The notes below the pieces were generated by a model that searched no databases, was not told where the DNA came from, and saw only the letters and a program-made list of their open reading frames with translations. A stretch of DNA of 64,000 nt from Devosia sp. Root413D1 (GTDB taxonomy: Bacteria; Pseudomonadota; Alphaproteobacteria; Rhizobiales; Devosiaceae): contig NZ_LMEA01000009.1 of the NCBI RefSeq assembly GCF_001425235.1, positions 356,327 through 420,326 on the forward strand. Reading direction: 5' to 3'. The position numbers were made by a program, and so were the translations under genes. Below are positions 17,101 to 25,269 of the stretch, piece by piece. Position 1 is the first letter of the stretch; every line of letters begins with the position of its first letter.

Positions 17101-18747
17101 CTTGGCCCATTTTTCCAGCGTCAGATTGCTGTACTCGGGCTCGTCGGGTTCATCGGGTTCGTCCTCGTCCGGCTCATAGCTCGGCGGCAGGTAATCCGGC
17201 GGCGGGAAGGCCGGCGGCGGGACGTAGGTAGCCGGTGCGCTCTCGCACACCTGCCAGATGGTGACCGCGCCGACATGGCCCTGCGCCGTCGCCTGGTCAT
17301 CATCGGTATTGCCGTCATAGTCGGCAAAGAAGGCCAGCGTCGGCGGCTCGTTCTGCGGCCGCACCAGCGCCGCGGCATTGCCCTGCAGGCCATGCACCTG
17401 GGTCGGCGGATCGAGCGGCGCATCGACGTTCAGATTGTCGCGCAAGGCATCGCCGGTCGACCACAGATAGGCGCTGCAGGCGCCGCTGAGCGTGCCGGCC
17501 TCGTCGTCGAAATCCGGGCCGAGCGCGATGCCGCCCGAGGCGTTGCTGCCTTCCGGCGCCATGCCGATGGCGTAGCTCTGGGGTGTCTCCACCCAAGTGC
17601 CCGGCGTCGTCGGGTCGTCCGGGAACTCGCGCTCGTAGCGCACCACCGACGAGGTCAGCGGCGTGGCAAACACCGAATAGTCATAGCTCCCCACCGGCGC
17701 GCCGCGCTGCGCGAGGAGCATCCGGCCCTGCGGGTCGAAGACGATGCTGGCGATCTCGTTGCTGGAGGGCAGGTCGGCAATATCGAGTTCCCAGCGTGCC
17801 GTGCCGAAGCTGCCGTCGGCATTGATGCGCACCGACCAGATCTGCGCGGCGACGGCGTAGAACAGCCGCCCGCCATTGACCGCGAGGCCGAACACCTTGC
17901 GCTCCGGCTGGGTGAAGCCCCAGGTCGCCGGATCCTCGCTGTTGAACGCCGGATCGGTGACCGACATGGTGCTGCCGTCGTCGGCGACGGGTTCGAGCTC
18001 GTGCGTCGGTCGTCCGGCGACGCCATGGTCGAAGGTGTCGATGATGACGCCGTCCGCCGCCAGCCGGTAGACGAGGCCGGTATCGAGATCGGAAACGAAG
18101 AACTGCGCGCTGGCCGGGTCGAACACCAGGTTGCCCAGCCCCGCGCCGCTATTGGCCGCGATGGTGGTGAACAGCGAGATCTCTCCGGTGCTGCCATCGA
18201 CTTTCCAGATCGAGCCGGGATAGCCCGCCGTCCCGCCGGCCGTGCCCCACTGGCCCGCCATGAAGCTCGCCTCGGGCGCGCCGAGCTTGCTGCGTACCGG
18301 ATTGCCATCGGCATCCGGCACGACGATGTTGAGCCCGAAGGCCGAGGTGGCCGCGAGATAGATATTCGGCGCTGCGGCGCCGCTGAACTCGGGAGCATCG
18401 TCGAGCGCCACCCCGAAGGTCTGCCCGACATCGGCTGCGGTTGCCGAGAATACCGGTTCGGCCGGGATCAGCTGACCGGTCGGCGGTCCATCCGGCTGCA
18501 GCTGCTGGATCACCATCGACGCGCCGGCCGGATCGATGAAGGTGTAATCGAGCGGCTCGCCGCTGGCCGGGGGTGTCGCCGGCGGCACCACGCCCGAGAA
18601 GCCGGTGACGACAGGCTCGCCGGGAGCAAAGATCGCCTCGTCCGCCGCCAGGGCGAACGATGTCAGGAGTACCGTGGAAGCAATAACAGTCGCGACAAGT
18701 GCGCCGACGAACTGACCCGGGGTCCGCAGACCGAAATACGACGCCAT
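14122..18747 (-). CDS. Large secreted cysteine-rich protein with propeller-like, DUF11-like and EGF-like repeats
   Basis: A 1541-residue extracytoplasmic protein of unknown function. Visible parts in order are: a Sec signal peptide (hydrophobic 13-34, cleavage near ALA-AD); a region with propeller-like segments (about 35-510, e.g. YPGSIWKVDGSTGEISLFTT); a Pro/Asp/Glu-rich linker (about 520-555); about five DUF11-like beta domains with paired cysteines (about 556-1230); and seven cysteine-rich repeats of 34-36 residues (1291-1522) with four or more Cys each (CPDDSRLRRGECVC). The tail is short and non-hydrophobic, with no LPxTG or autotransporter domain seen. Surface or matrix attachment is inference. 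Stands alone, convergent with the PDZ protein gene. Confidence 0.8.
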   Translation of the reverse strand: MASYFGLRTPGQFVGALVATVIASTVLLTSFALAADEAIFAPGEPVVTGFSGVVPPATPPASGEPLDYTFIDPAGASMVIQQLQPDGPPTGQLIPAEPVFSATAADVGQTFGVALDDAPEFSGAAAPNIYLAATSAFGLNIVVPDADGNPVRSKLGAPEASFMAGQWGTAGGTAGYPGSIWKVDGSTGEISLFTTIAANSGAGLGNLVFDPASAQFFVSDLDTGLVYRLAADGVIIDTFDHGVAGRPTHELEPVADDGSTMSVTDPAFNSEDPATWGFTQPERKVFGLAVNGGRLFYAVAAQIWSVRINADGSFGTARWELDIADLPSSNEIASIVFDPQGRMLLAQRGAPVGSYDYSVFATPLTSSVVRYEREFPDDPTTPGTWVETPQSYAIGMAPEGSNASGGIALGPDFDDEAGTLSGACSAYLWSTGDALRDNLNVDAPLDPPTQVHGLQGNAAALVRPQNEPPTLAFFADYDGNTDDDQATAQGHVGAVTIWQVCESAPATYVPPPAFPPPDYLPPSYEPDEDEPDEPDEPEYSNLTLEKWAKPFFCVDGGANWWCNFTIRVENTGSVPYWGPVVVNDHLPANNPGASMSFWPQPPWSCGPTGPTAYQCVTGPVLLYPGDGVVLHEVVKLPKALVNYCHLANAAELDWFWGNDDDPSDDFNIGVAGIKAPGCFAAPGSDLLLEKIAAPSCADAGATWNCSYVVLVQNAGPGNYSGPITVTDTLGINAPATTLGPWACVQAGPVLTCNIVAPPVNVPPGWTSGFLVTSHVPKGILPALCGLDNKANISAPAGGSPTNLVAGNDFDAVTAPIPDPACAGPALDTDLKMQKTALGCSPFFYGVNGYLCQWRMTISNVGTTPYLGPLSFVDSSAGVTTNFLTLMYPFCTGAAVTTCTPPGAVGVNPGTPIVVPFHTFIPDGPGVCSVTNNLSILAPNPGSPQNPGGNDSDTVGQALPNPACIAPGLPKLNIQKTATGCASDPSSEDWLCDFDITVFNYGGGPQPGPIQVKDFNDKPTTFSGAACVPSGVDQWLCTRPAALPALSNWTFQATSHVNPNSVTLADCNVINTVLITNPASGGDPGYLAQATQKVPQLFINLGPGPVAVYCDPPSLKLTKTAIKTVKAGDGYDATFTVRATSTGPDPYIGTVEVDELLPDGTSFVSSSNWTCVPTTDNDMHCSSTFKTIPVGKYTEMTITIHIPTDVAVAGQCNIVNTVNASISAAVLHSDEGVQYTASAAAQLPASVCRPGAEPEPEQCPVKQVMPNGDCCEAGTQWNGKQCATPRPTAPKCPADSHLTDSGACVCDKGTHGDPGECEPNQSTPSCDFRDSRLVNGECVCKPGTHGNPGKCRPDVVEEPVCPDDSRLRRGECVCLPDTHGKPGNCRPDVVEEPTCPDDSRLRRGECVCLPGTLGKPGNCRPEVIEEPSCPDDSRLRRGECVCLPGTLGKPGNCRPEVIEEPSCPDDSRLRRGQCVCLPGTSGEPGNCRPDIVEEQTPACPDDSRLRRGQCVCIPPLTGKPGACTAGQILELEPLRPKLPTIN
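14182..14877 (-). repeat. Seven tandem repeats of about 102 bp encoding Cys-rich units
   Basis: Encodes seven consecutive units at residues 1291-1522; the four central ones (residues 1360-1497) are nearly identical in protein and DNA. Consensus features are CPDDSRLRRG, then [EQ]CVCLPGT, then GKPGNCRP. The near identity implies recent expansion and makes the copy number prone to change. Confidence 0.85.
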
Positions 18748-18893
18748 GGCCTCTCCTCGCCATTAACGCCCCTAAGCTCACGCGTCCCCTTCGCGTGCAC
18801 TCCGCATGAGTACAATACCACGCCACCACGCTGTCGGCACTGCTAATCTTGTGCCGGCGGCAAACGATGCTGCCGCCGGCCTTCGGATGACTT

Positions 18894-19250
18894 TCAACCG
18901 CGATGACTTTTGAAGATCTTCAGCGCCACCACCGCCGCAGCGAGCGCAATGGCGAGGCCCATTGCGGGGTGCAGCATTGAGGACATGCTGGCCTCGGGAT
19001 CAGTGCGCAGCAGGTACTGCACGAACGGGATGGCGTAGAGCAAGGCGGTGAGCCCGCTCCACCAGCGCAGCGCCCGAACGCGCCTGTCGGTCCAGGTGCC
19101 CCAAGTCATCAGCGCCACGGGCACGGCGGCGATGAAGGCCCAGCCGGTCAGCACCAGCACGGGGGCGACGATGGCCGACCAGGTGAGGTAGTTCGGTGCA
19201 AGCTTCTGCGACTTGTCCTGGCGCGGGGCGGCGAAGTTATCGGTGGTCAT
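18894..19250 (-). CDS. Small integral membrane protein, unknown function
   Basis: 118 aa with about three hydrophobic segments (about 25-48, 60-78, 88-110) and a short Lys/Arg-rich C-terminus (KIFKSHRG). I do not recognise a family. The ATG at 19250 has AAGGAG at good spacing. It lies 60 bp downstream of the efflux pump gene on the same strand and is probably cotranscribed with it, so an accessory role in efflux is possible but unproven. Confidence 0.65.
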   Translation of the reverse strand: MTTDNFAAPRQDKSQKLAPNYLTWSAIVAPVLVLTGWAFIAAVPVALMTWGTWTDRRVRALRWWSGLTALLYAIPFVQYLLRTDPEASMSSMLHPAMGLAIALAAAVVALKIFKSHRG

Positions 19251-19310
19251 ATCAGCTACTCCTTGGGTTAGGGGAAGGGCACCGGCGCGGCGTCGCGCCG
19301 GCGCCGGGTG

Positions 19311-20738
19311 TCACTTGCGGGTGGCGACGGCGGCGATCAGCGCGGCCAGCAGCGCCAGCCCGGCGGCGCCGAGATAGGCGGCCGAGTAGCCACGGGCGAG
19401 CGCGGTGATCTCGTCTGCACCACCGGCGCTGAGGCTGCTGGTCAGCGTCGTCGCCAGTGTGAACAGCACGGCCAGCCCGAGGGCGCCGCCAATCTGCTGG
19501 CTGGTGTTGACCAGCCCGCTGGCGAGCCCGCTATCGGCTTCGCTGACGCCCTGCACCGCGAGTTCGGTGCCGGCGATGAACGCGCCGCCCAGACCGGCGC
19601 CGATGATGATTGTCGGGCCCAGCAGGTGCAGCACGAAATCCGCCCCGACCGGCGCCAGAGCCAGCCAGACGAGGCCGATTGCGAGACCAACCAGCGACAC
19701 CGCCAGCGTCCGCGCCGAGCCGACCTTCGCCATCACCGGCGGCAACACCCCGGCCGTGACGATCAGCGCCAGCGCCAGTGGCACCTGGGTCAGGCCGGTC
19801 AGCATCGCGTCATAGCCGAGGACGTTCTGCATATGCAGCGACAGGACGAAGAACAGCCCGACCACCGCGCCGCCGATCAGCAGCACCACCAGGTTTCCCA
19901 GCGTCACTGCACGGTTGGCAAAGATCGCGAACGACACCAGCGGGTCGCGCGAGCGGAGCTCGATCACGGTGAACAGCCCGAGCAGCACCACGCCGGCTGC
20001 CCCGAGGCCGAGCGTCACCGGCGACAGGAAGCCGACCTCGAGCACCATCGAGAACGCCGCCACCAGCGCCACCACGCCGAGCGTGATGGTGATGGCGCCC
20101 CAGAGGTCGAGACGCGCCTGGCTCTGCGCCACGTCGCGGCTCAGCAGTGAGGGGATCGCGGCGAGCACCACGAGGCCCACCGGCACGTTGATGAAGAAGA
20201 TCGCCGACCAGCCGATGCTGGCGGTCAGCACGCCACCGAGCAGCACCCCGGCAACACTGCCGAGCCCTGCCACCGCGCCCCAGATGCCGAGCGCCTTGGC
20301 CCGCCCGTCGGTCACCGGGAACAGCTGCATCAGCAATGCCAGTGCCGCCGGCGCGAGGAGCGCTGCCGAGGCGCCCTGCACGGCGCGCGCCACGAGCAGC
20401 ATCGGCCCATTGATCGACAGCCCCGCTGCCAGCGAAGCCACGATGAAGCCGGACACCCCGGCGAGGAACACCCGGCGGTGCCCATAACGATCGGCCAGCC
20501 GCCCGCCCAGCATCAGCAGCCCGCCGAACGGCAGCACATAGGCGGTGATCACCCAGGTGAGGAGGTTGTGGTCGAGCCCCAACCCGGCCCCGAGGCTGGG
20601 CAGTGCGATGTTGACGATCGAGGCATCCAGCACCACGAGGAACTGCGCCAGCGCCAGGATGGTGAGGGCCAGCCAGCGATTGCGGCTGCGCTCGGTCGGT
20701 GGTGCTGCCTCGGCAGCGGTTGCGATCACGGTGGTCAT
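19311..20738 (-). CDS. MFS drug efflux transporter, DHA2 (EmrB/QacA) type
   Basis: 475-residue major facilitator with a predicted 14 membrane segments, the DHA2 pattern. It has LDASIVNIALPSL near residues 38-50 (motif D1), GGRLADRYGHRRVF (motif A, about 79-92) and PALLSRD-type loops. Such pumps export hydrophobic or cationic drugs by proton antiport; the substrate is not predictable. GGGAGA precedes the ATG. A perfect 16-bp palindrome lies 22 bp upstream and matches a site upstream of the adjacent TetR gene, so the pump is most likely repressed by that regulator. Confidence 0.9.
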   Translation of the reverse strand: MTTVIATAAEAAPPTERSRNRWLALTILALAQFLVVLDASIVNIALPSLGAGLGLDHNLLTWVITAYVLPFGGLLMLGGRLADRYGHRRVFLAGVSGFIVASLAAGLSINGPMLLVARAVQGASAALLAPAALALLMQLFPVTDGRAKALGIWGAVAGLGSVAGVLLGGVLTASIGWSAIFFINVPVGLVVLAAIPSLLSRDVAQSQARLDLWGAITITLGVVALVAAFSMVLEVGFLSPVTLGLGAAGVVLLGLFTVIELRSRDPLVSFAIFANRAVTLGNLVVLLIGGAVVGLFFVLSLHMQNVLGYDAMLTGLTQVPLALALIVTAGVLPPVMAKVGSARTLAVSLVGLAIGLVWLALAPVGADFVLHLLGPTIIIGAGLGGAFIAGTELAVQGVSEADSGLASGLVNTSQQIGGALGLAVLFTLATTLTSSLSAGGADEITALARGYSAAYLGAAGLALLAALIAAVATRK

Positions 20739-20759
20739 TGCTGTTCTCCCATATCAATA

Positions 20760-20775
20760 GAGTGACTAGTCACTC
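20760..20775. promoter_or_regulatory. TetR-type operator upstream of the efflux gene
   Basis: Perfect palindrome GAGTGACTAGTCACTC ending 22 bp before the pump start codon. Its half-sites (GAGTGA, 4-bp spacer, TCACTC) recur with one mismatch at 21456-21471, upstream of the TetR gene. Shared half-sites point to one repressor controlling both. Confidence 0.7.
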
Positions 20776-20878
20776 ACCGGTTGGTTTCAAGAAATGGCGC
20801 CTTTGTTCCCGCGCTTGAGCGGGTGAGGGCGCCACGATGGACGTCGTCATAAATCGCCGGGGGGATGCCCCGGCCGGA

Positions 20879-21448
20879 TCAGATCGCCGGCACGTGCCGG
20901 ATGCCGCGCGCCACCAGGCGGGCCCAGTCCTCACCGAGCTCGTCGATATCGGTGGTGGTGATCAGGTGGCAGAGCTGGCCGAAGGCGATGAAGCGCTGCA
21001 CGGCTTCGTCGCTGGCGCCCGTACGCTGCTTCACATAGGTGACGATCCGCTTGAGCCCGCCTCGCATGGTGGCGCGGATCGCCGGAACATCCGAGGCACT
21101 TTGCGCATGCACCTGGATCATCAGGATGCTGCGGTCGGCAATCAGGCTCGCATAGCCGTCGCCCATCGCATAAAGGATCGCATCGGCATCGCCGTTGCTG
21201 ACCGTCTGGGCGCTCTTTTCCAGCGTCTCCTCGATCCGGGTGAAGCAGCGCTCCACCGCGGCGATGAACAGCTCTTCCTTGGTGGGAAACAGCTTGAACA
21301 CATAGGCCTGGCTGATCCCGGCCCGGACAGCGACCGCCGTTACCGGCGTCGCCTGAAACCCCGCATCGGCAAACGCCACCAGCGCCGCCTCGACAATGGC
21401 TTCTCTTCGGGTGTCCGCATCGGACAGGTTGGTGCGCGTGTGCTTCAT
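20879..21448 (-). CDS. TetR-family transcriptional repressor of the efflux unit
   Basis: 189 aa. The N-terminal helix-turn-helix reads TRREAIVEAALVAFADAGF, then VTAVAVRAGISQAYVFKLFPTKEEL, standard for TetR/AcrR. The C-terminal helices should form the ligand pocket and dimer interface. I chose ATG 21448; the longer open frame upstream (to 21628) runs through the operator and is not TetR-like. Located 140 bp upstream of the MFS pump on the same strand, with matching palindromes before both genes, which implies repression of pump and autoregulation. Confidence 0.88.
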   Translation of the reverse strand: MKHTRTNLSDADTRREAIVEAALVAFADAGFQATPVTAVAVRAGISQAYVFKLFPTKEELFIAAVERCFTRIEETLEKSAQTVSNGDADAILYAMGDGYASLIADRSILMIQVHAQSASDVPAIRATMRGGLKRIVTYVKQRTGASDEAVQRFIAFGQLCHLITTTDIDELGEDWARLVARGIRHVPAI

Positions 21449-21455
21449 GGTGAGT

Positions 21456-21471
21456 GAGTGAATACTCACTT
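21456..21471. promoter_or_regulatory. TetR-type operator upstream of the repressor gene
   Basis: GAGTGAATACTCACTT: same half-sites and 4-bp spacer as the operator at 20760-20775, one mismatch. It ends within 8 bp of the TetR start codon, so repressor binding there would block its own expression. Confidence 0.6.
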
Positions 21472-21563
21472 GCACTAAGCATGTCAATGGCCAAACAATC
21501 TCCGAGCCCTTGGCATCGAAACCGCCCCTCCGGCCGTTTGGCCATCTCAACGAGGGTGCCCCC

Positions 21564-21899
21564 ATGTCCAGCAACGACATCGCCGACCGCCTCAACCACT
21601 TCGGCAGGAACATCGAACGATGGCGCACCGAAGCGGCGCGCCTGACCCTGCTCGCCGCCCAGGCCCGGGAGCAGAAGCCCGACGAAGCGCAACTGATCCA
21701 TCTCGAAGAGACGGCAACAGCCGTCTACACCGACATCACCGAGTTTCAGCGCACCGTCGAGGAAATCGCCACCACCAGCCCCGCTGCCGCCGCTGAACTC
21801 GCCCCGGTCGGCGACGCCATCCACCTGGTGCTGCTGGAGATCACCGAACTCGGGATCAAGCTCTACAGCTCTCGCACCGAGCTGCCTGAGGTGACGTGA
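21564..21899 (+). CDS. Conserved-looking small soluble protein, unknown function
   Basis: 111 aa, largely alpha-helical by composition, acidic, no signal peptide or membrane segment, no cysteine. The ATG at 21564 follows GAGGGTG. An in-frame ATG at 21510 would add 18 residues but lacks a ribosome site. I do not recognise a family. It stands alone, divergent from the TetR gene and convergent with the AGE-type isomerase gene. Confidence 0.55.
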   Translation: MSSNDIADRLNHFGRNIERWRTEAARLTLLAAQAREQKPDEAQLIHLEETATAVYTDITEFQRTVEEIATTSPAAAAELAPVGDAIHLVLLEITELGIKLYSSRTELPEVT

Positions 21900-21928
21900 C
21901 TTCGCCTCGGCAAGGAGCCGTGCAGTTG

Positions 21929-22098
21929 GGATACCCTCTCCCGCTTGCGGGGGAGGGGGGACCGCGCGAAAGCGTGGTGGGAAGGGGGTGCCCCACGCAC
22001 GAATGGTAGGCGGACTGGGCAGAGGCCAGTGTTTGCGGCACCCCCCTCCCACCAGCCTTTCGGCTGGTCCCCCCTCCCCCGTAAACGGGAGAGGGTGC
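21929..22098. repeat. C-rich intergenic palindromic repeat, copy A4
   Basis: A long inverted repeat: GGATACCCTCTCCCG on the left and CGGGAGAGGGTGCGCC on the right, with inner arms CCGCTTGCGGGGGAGG and GTGGTGGGAAGGGGGTGCC matched at 22038-22080. It fills the gap between convergent genes and probably terminates both. Confidence 0.75.
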
Positions 22099-22112
22099 GC
22101 CGACTGCAGGCC

Positions 22113-23351
22113 TCAGTGGCCCGAAATCTCCGCCAAGATCCCCTTGGTCAAACTCCCGGTCGCTGGGTACAGCGGGATCAGACACGCCTGCAGCGCGTGG
22201 TAGATGTCGCCCTTGCCGCCGAACAGCGTGTAGCTCGGCTGCAGGTCCTCGGTCAGCTGCTCGTGCCAGCCGCCGTTCTGCTCGTCGATGAACGAACTCG
22301 CGATCACGTCCCAGATGTGGCGGTACCACTCCTCGTGGAAGGCGCTCGGCCGGTGCTCGCAGAGGAACGCCGCGGCGCCGATGCCCTCGGAGGCCGGCCA
22401 CCAGAGCTTGTCGCGCATGTCCGGCTTGTCGTTCCAGTCGAGGTTGTAGAAGAACCCGCCCTTAGCCTTGTCCCAGCCGAGTGCGATCGACTGGGCAAAC
22501 AGAGCTTCGGCCGCATCGGGCATCCAGGCGTGCTGTTTGCCGCCCAGCGCCCAGAGCTGCAGCACCAGGCGCGACCATTCCAGCCAGTGGCCGGGCGTGG
22601 TGCCAGGCGGCCGGAACATCTGGTCGCCGAGATAGCCCTTGTCGACCTGCCAGTTGCCATCGAAGTGCTCGGCCACGCGAAAACCGTTCTCGCCGGCCTT
22701 GCGCCGGATGATCAGGTCGGCGATGCGCTCGGCCTTGTCGAGATAGCGGCGCTCGCCGGTGGCCTCGAACGCTGCCATCAACGCCTCGGTCAGGTGCATG
22801 TTGGAGTTCTGCCCATGATAGGGCGCGATCACCGACCAGTCGGCGTTGAACTCTTCGGCAATGGCGCCGTGCTGCTCTTCCCAGAATTTGGTCTCGAGGA
22901 TCTCGGTCACATCGGCCAGCATCTTGTCGGCCAAGGGGTGCCCGACCAGCTTGGCGCTCGAGGAGGCGAGCAGCACGAAGGCATGGCCATAGCCTTGCTT
23001 CCGCCCGTCGCGCGGCCCGTTATCGTCCACCGTCCAGAAATAGCCGCCGGCCTTGGTATCGCGATGCCGCTCCCACAGGAACTTCATGCCGTGGTCGACG
23101 ATCAGGTCCGAGCCCGGCCGGCCGAGCAGGCTGCCGATGGCGAAGCAGTGCACCATGCGCGCCGTCGAGTGGATGCCGCGCACCGGATTGGCGGCGTTCA
23201 GCGGCTTGCCGGTCGCATCGAGGTCGAAGAACCCGCCCTTCGGGTTGAAGGCCCGATTCTGGAAGAACCCGAACAGCGCGTCGGCCTGCTCCAAGAGCCA
23301 GCGCCGATGATAGCTACGGTTGCGCCAGGGTTGGGTGGTCGTCGCCGGCAT
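22113..23351 (-). CDS. AGE-family aldose-ketose isomerase (YihS/mannose isomerase-like)
   Basis: 412 aa, an (alpha/alpha)6 barrel of the N-acylglucosamine 2-epimerase superfamily. TARM (R65), TPGHWLEWSRL (H255) and KGDIYHALQ (H385) match the catalytic Arg and two His of YihS-type enzymes, which interconvert mannose, fructose and glucose or sulfoquinovose by keto-enol chemistry. The substrate cannot be chosen from sequence. It lies 71 bp downstream of the adenosine deaminase gene on the same strand and may be the last gene of that operon, although its sugar chemistry does not obviously fit nucleoside salvage. Confidence 0.85.
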   Translation of the reverse strand: MPATTTQPWRNRSYHRRWLLEQADALFGFFQNRAFNPKGGFFDLDATGKPLNAANPVRGIHSTARMVHCFAIGSLLGRPGSDLIVDHGMKFLWERHRDTKAGGYFWTVDDNGPRDGRKQGYGHAFVLLASSSAKLVGHPLADKMLADVTEILETKFWEEQHGAIAEEFNADWSVIAPYHGQNSNMHLTEALMAAFEATGERRYLDKAERIADLIIRRKAGENGFRVAEHFDGNWQVDKGYLGDQMFRPPGTTPGHWLEWSRLVLQLWALGGKQHAWMPDAAEALFAQSIALGWDKAKGGFFYNLDWNDKPDMRDKLWWPASEGIGAAAFLCEHRPSAFHEEWYRHIWDVIASSFIDEQNGGWHEQLTEDLQPSYTLFGGKGDIYHALQACLIPLYPATGSLTKGILAEISGH

Positions 23352-23422
23352 GTTCAGCTCCCTTTTTGCTGCGCCAGTTCTACCCAGCGGGCAGCGCAGC
23401 GTCGAGGGCTACCATACGAGCA

Positions 23423-24412
23423 TCAGGCCTCGAGCCGCGCCCGGATCGCCGCCTTGGTCGCGTCGTCGGCGAAGGCTCGCCCGATCGCCGCGAGGTTGGC
23501 CGCCCGGAACCGCGCCGTGTCCCAGCCGAACACCTGCTGCAGCCGGCCATACTCCTGGGTCAGCGTCAGATCGGTCGGCCCGCGCGCGTCGGTATTGACC
23601 CCCACCGACACGCCGCGCCGCACCAACTTGTCCACCGGGTGATCTTCATAGCGGTCGAACACATCGATCTGGATGTTGCACGACGGGCAGACCTCGAGAT
23701 GCACGTCGCGCTCGAGCAGCAGCGCGATCACTGCGTCATCCTCGATCGAGCGCACCCCATGCCCGACCCGCCGCACGCCCAACTGCTCCACCACTTCGCG
23801 CACCTTCTCGGCGCCGCCTGCCTCGCCGGCATGCGCCGTGACGTTGAGCCCGCGCTCGGCGGCCTTGCGAAACACCGGGATGTGCTCGCCGAGCCCATAG
23901 CCGGTCTCGTCACCGGCGAGGTCGACACCGCCGACCCCCTGGTCCCGATAGGTCTCGGCGATGCGCACCAGGTCGAGCCCCTGCGCCGTATCGTCGGGCC
24001 TGAGGGTGCAGAGGATCAGTCGCGCTTCGACCGGATAGGTCTTTCGCCCCTCGACCAGCGCTGCCAGCACCGTCTCCACCACGTCGTCGGTGGTGAGCCC
24101 GGTCTGTCGGTGCAGCTGCGGCGCGAAGCGGATTTCGGCATAGACCACGCCATCCTCGGCCAACTGGCGCAGCAGGTCGATGGTCGACACCGTCAGCGCC
24201 CGACGGCTTTGCAGCAGCGCCAGCGGCGGCGCCAGATAGCGGAAATAGTCGACGAGGTTCACGCACTTCTGCGGCGCGAGGAACTCGGCCCGATAACGCT
24301 CCGGCGTCACGCTGGGGTCGAGTGCGTTCACCGAGTCAAAGCTCATCGAGCAATCGAGGTGGAGGTGCAGCTCGACCTTGGGAATCGCCCTGAGTTCGTC
24401 GCGAGTCATCAT
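23423..24412 (-). CDS. add: Adenosine deaminase
   Basis: 329 aa metal-dependent hydrolase that deaminates adenosine (or a related purine) to inosine. Zinc ligands and catalytic residues are visible: HLHLD (H16, H18), HAGE (H194, E197), GHGVR (H218) and NTDARG (D275). The start ATG overlaps the TGA of the upstream permease by one base (TGATG), implying translational coupling. With the importer genes and nucleoside hydrolase it makes a purine nucleoside uptake and salvage operon. Adenine deaminase activity is an alternative that sequence alone does not exclude. Confidence 0.88.
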   Translation of the reverse strand: MMTRDELRAIPKVELHLHLDCSMSFDSVNALDPSVTPERYRAEFLAPQKCVNLVDYFRYLAPPLALLQSRRALTVSTIDLLRQLAEDGVVYAEIRFAPQLHRQTGLTTDDVVETVLAALVEGRKTYPVEARLILCTLRPDDTAQGLDLVRIAETYRDQGVGGVDLAGDETGYGLGEHIPVFRKAAERGLNVTAHAGEAGGAEKVREVVEQLGVRRVGHGVRSIEDDAVIALLLERDVHLEVCPSCNIQIDVFDRYEDHPVDKLVRRGVSVGVNTDARGPTDLTLTQEYGRLQQVFGWDTARFRAANLAAIGRAFADDATKAAIRARLEA

Positions 24413-25269
24413 CAACCCTTGATACCAGCGCTCGCCAGGCCCTGCACGTAGTAGCGCTGTAGCGGCAACAACAGGGCGATCGGGATCAGCGCGGTGATCA
24501 CCGATACTGCAAAAAGCTGGTTCCAGATCGTCTGGTACTGCTGCTGGAACGCCGCCATGCCGACCTGGATCACCTTGAACTGCTGGGAGGGCATGGCGAG
24601 CAGCGGCCACAGGAACGCCTCCCACTGGAACACGAAGAGGAGCAGCCCGGCGCTGATGCAGGTGGGGATCGAGAGTGGCACATAGATGCGAACGAGGACA
24701 TCGAACCAGTTGGCGCCATCGAGCTTGGCCGCCTCGAGGTAGTCCTTCGGGACTTCCTTGAAGAACTGGTAGAACAGGAACACCGCCAGCCCGTTGGCAA
24801 CACTGGGAACGATCAACGCTGCCACGTTGTCGAGCCAGCCCAACTGCAGCGTGACGGTGTAGAGCGGCAGCGCGATCGCTTCGAAGGGCAGCATGAAGCT
24901 GATGATGATCAGCGTCAGAATGGCGTTCTTGCCCTTGAAGTCGAACACCGCGAAAGCAAAGCCGGCCATGCCGTTGACGATCAGTCCGCCAATCATCGTG
25001 ACGATCGCGACGAACATCGTGTTGGCGATGATGATGCCAAAGCCGCGGTCGAACACGCCCTGGTAGGCCTCGAGCGAGAATGGCGAGGGGATCAGCGCCT
25101 TGGCGGTGAACGGGAAGATATCGGCGAAGACTTCGGTGTTGGGGCGGAGCGACGAGACGATCGCCCACCACAGCGGCAAGACGAAGATGAACGCAATGGC
25201 GATGTAGGCGACGTGCTTCAAACCGAAGCCGATGCCCTTGCGGAGCGCGTGCGGGGTGCTTTGCATCAC
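24412..25269 (-). CDS. CUT1 ABC importer permease, MalG type
   Basis: 285 aa with about six membrane segments and the EAA loop EAAKLDGANWFDVLVRIYVP that contacts the ATPase. It pairs with the MalF-type permease encoded just upstream; the two genes overlap by four bases (ATGA). Family homology says carbohydrate import, but the operon (nucleoside hydrolase, adenosine deaminase) suggests a nucleoside or nucleoside-like substrate. No ATPase gene accompanies it. Confidence 0.88.
   Translation of the reverse strand: MMQSTPHALRKGIGFGLKHVAYIAIAFIFVLPLWWAIVSSLRPNTEVFADIFPFTAKALIPSPFSLEAYQGVFDRGFGIIIANTMFVAIVTMIGGLIVNGMAGFAFAVFDFKGKNAILTLIIISFMLPFEAIALPLYTVTLQLGWLDNVAALIVPSVANGLAVFLFYQFFKEVPKDYLEAAKLDGANWFDVLVRIYVPLSIPTCISAGLLLFVFQWEAFLWPLLAMPSQQFKVIQVGMAAFQQQYQTIWNQLFAVSVITALIPIALLLPLQRYYVQGLASAGIKG

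Noticed and set aside
15997-18846. 949-aa plus-strand open frame over the large secreted protein
   Set aside because: Arg/Gly/Ala-rich antisense shadow without a ribosome site; minus strand has a signal peptide and domains.
20879-21628. Longer TetR start at 21628
   Set aside because: The extra 60 residues cross the operator and are unlike the family; ATG 21448 gives a standard 189-aa TetR.
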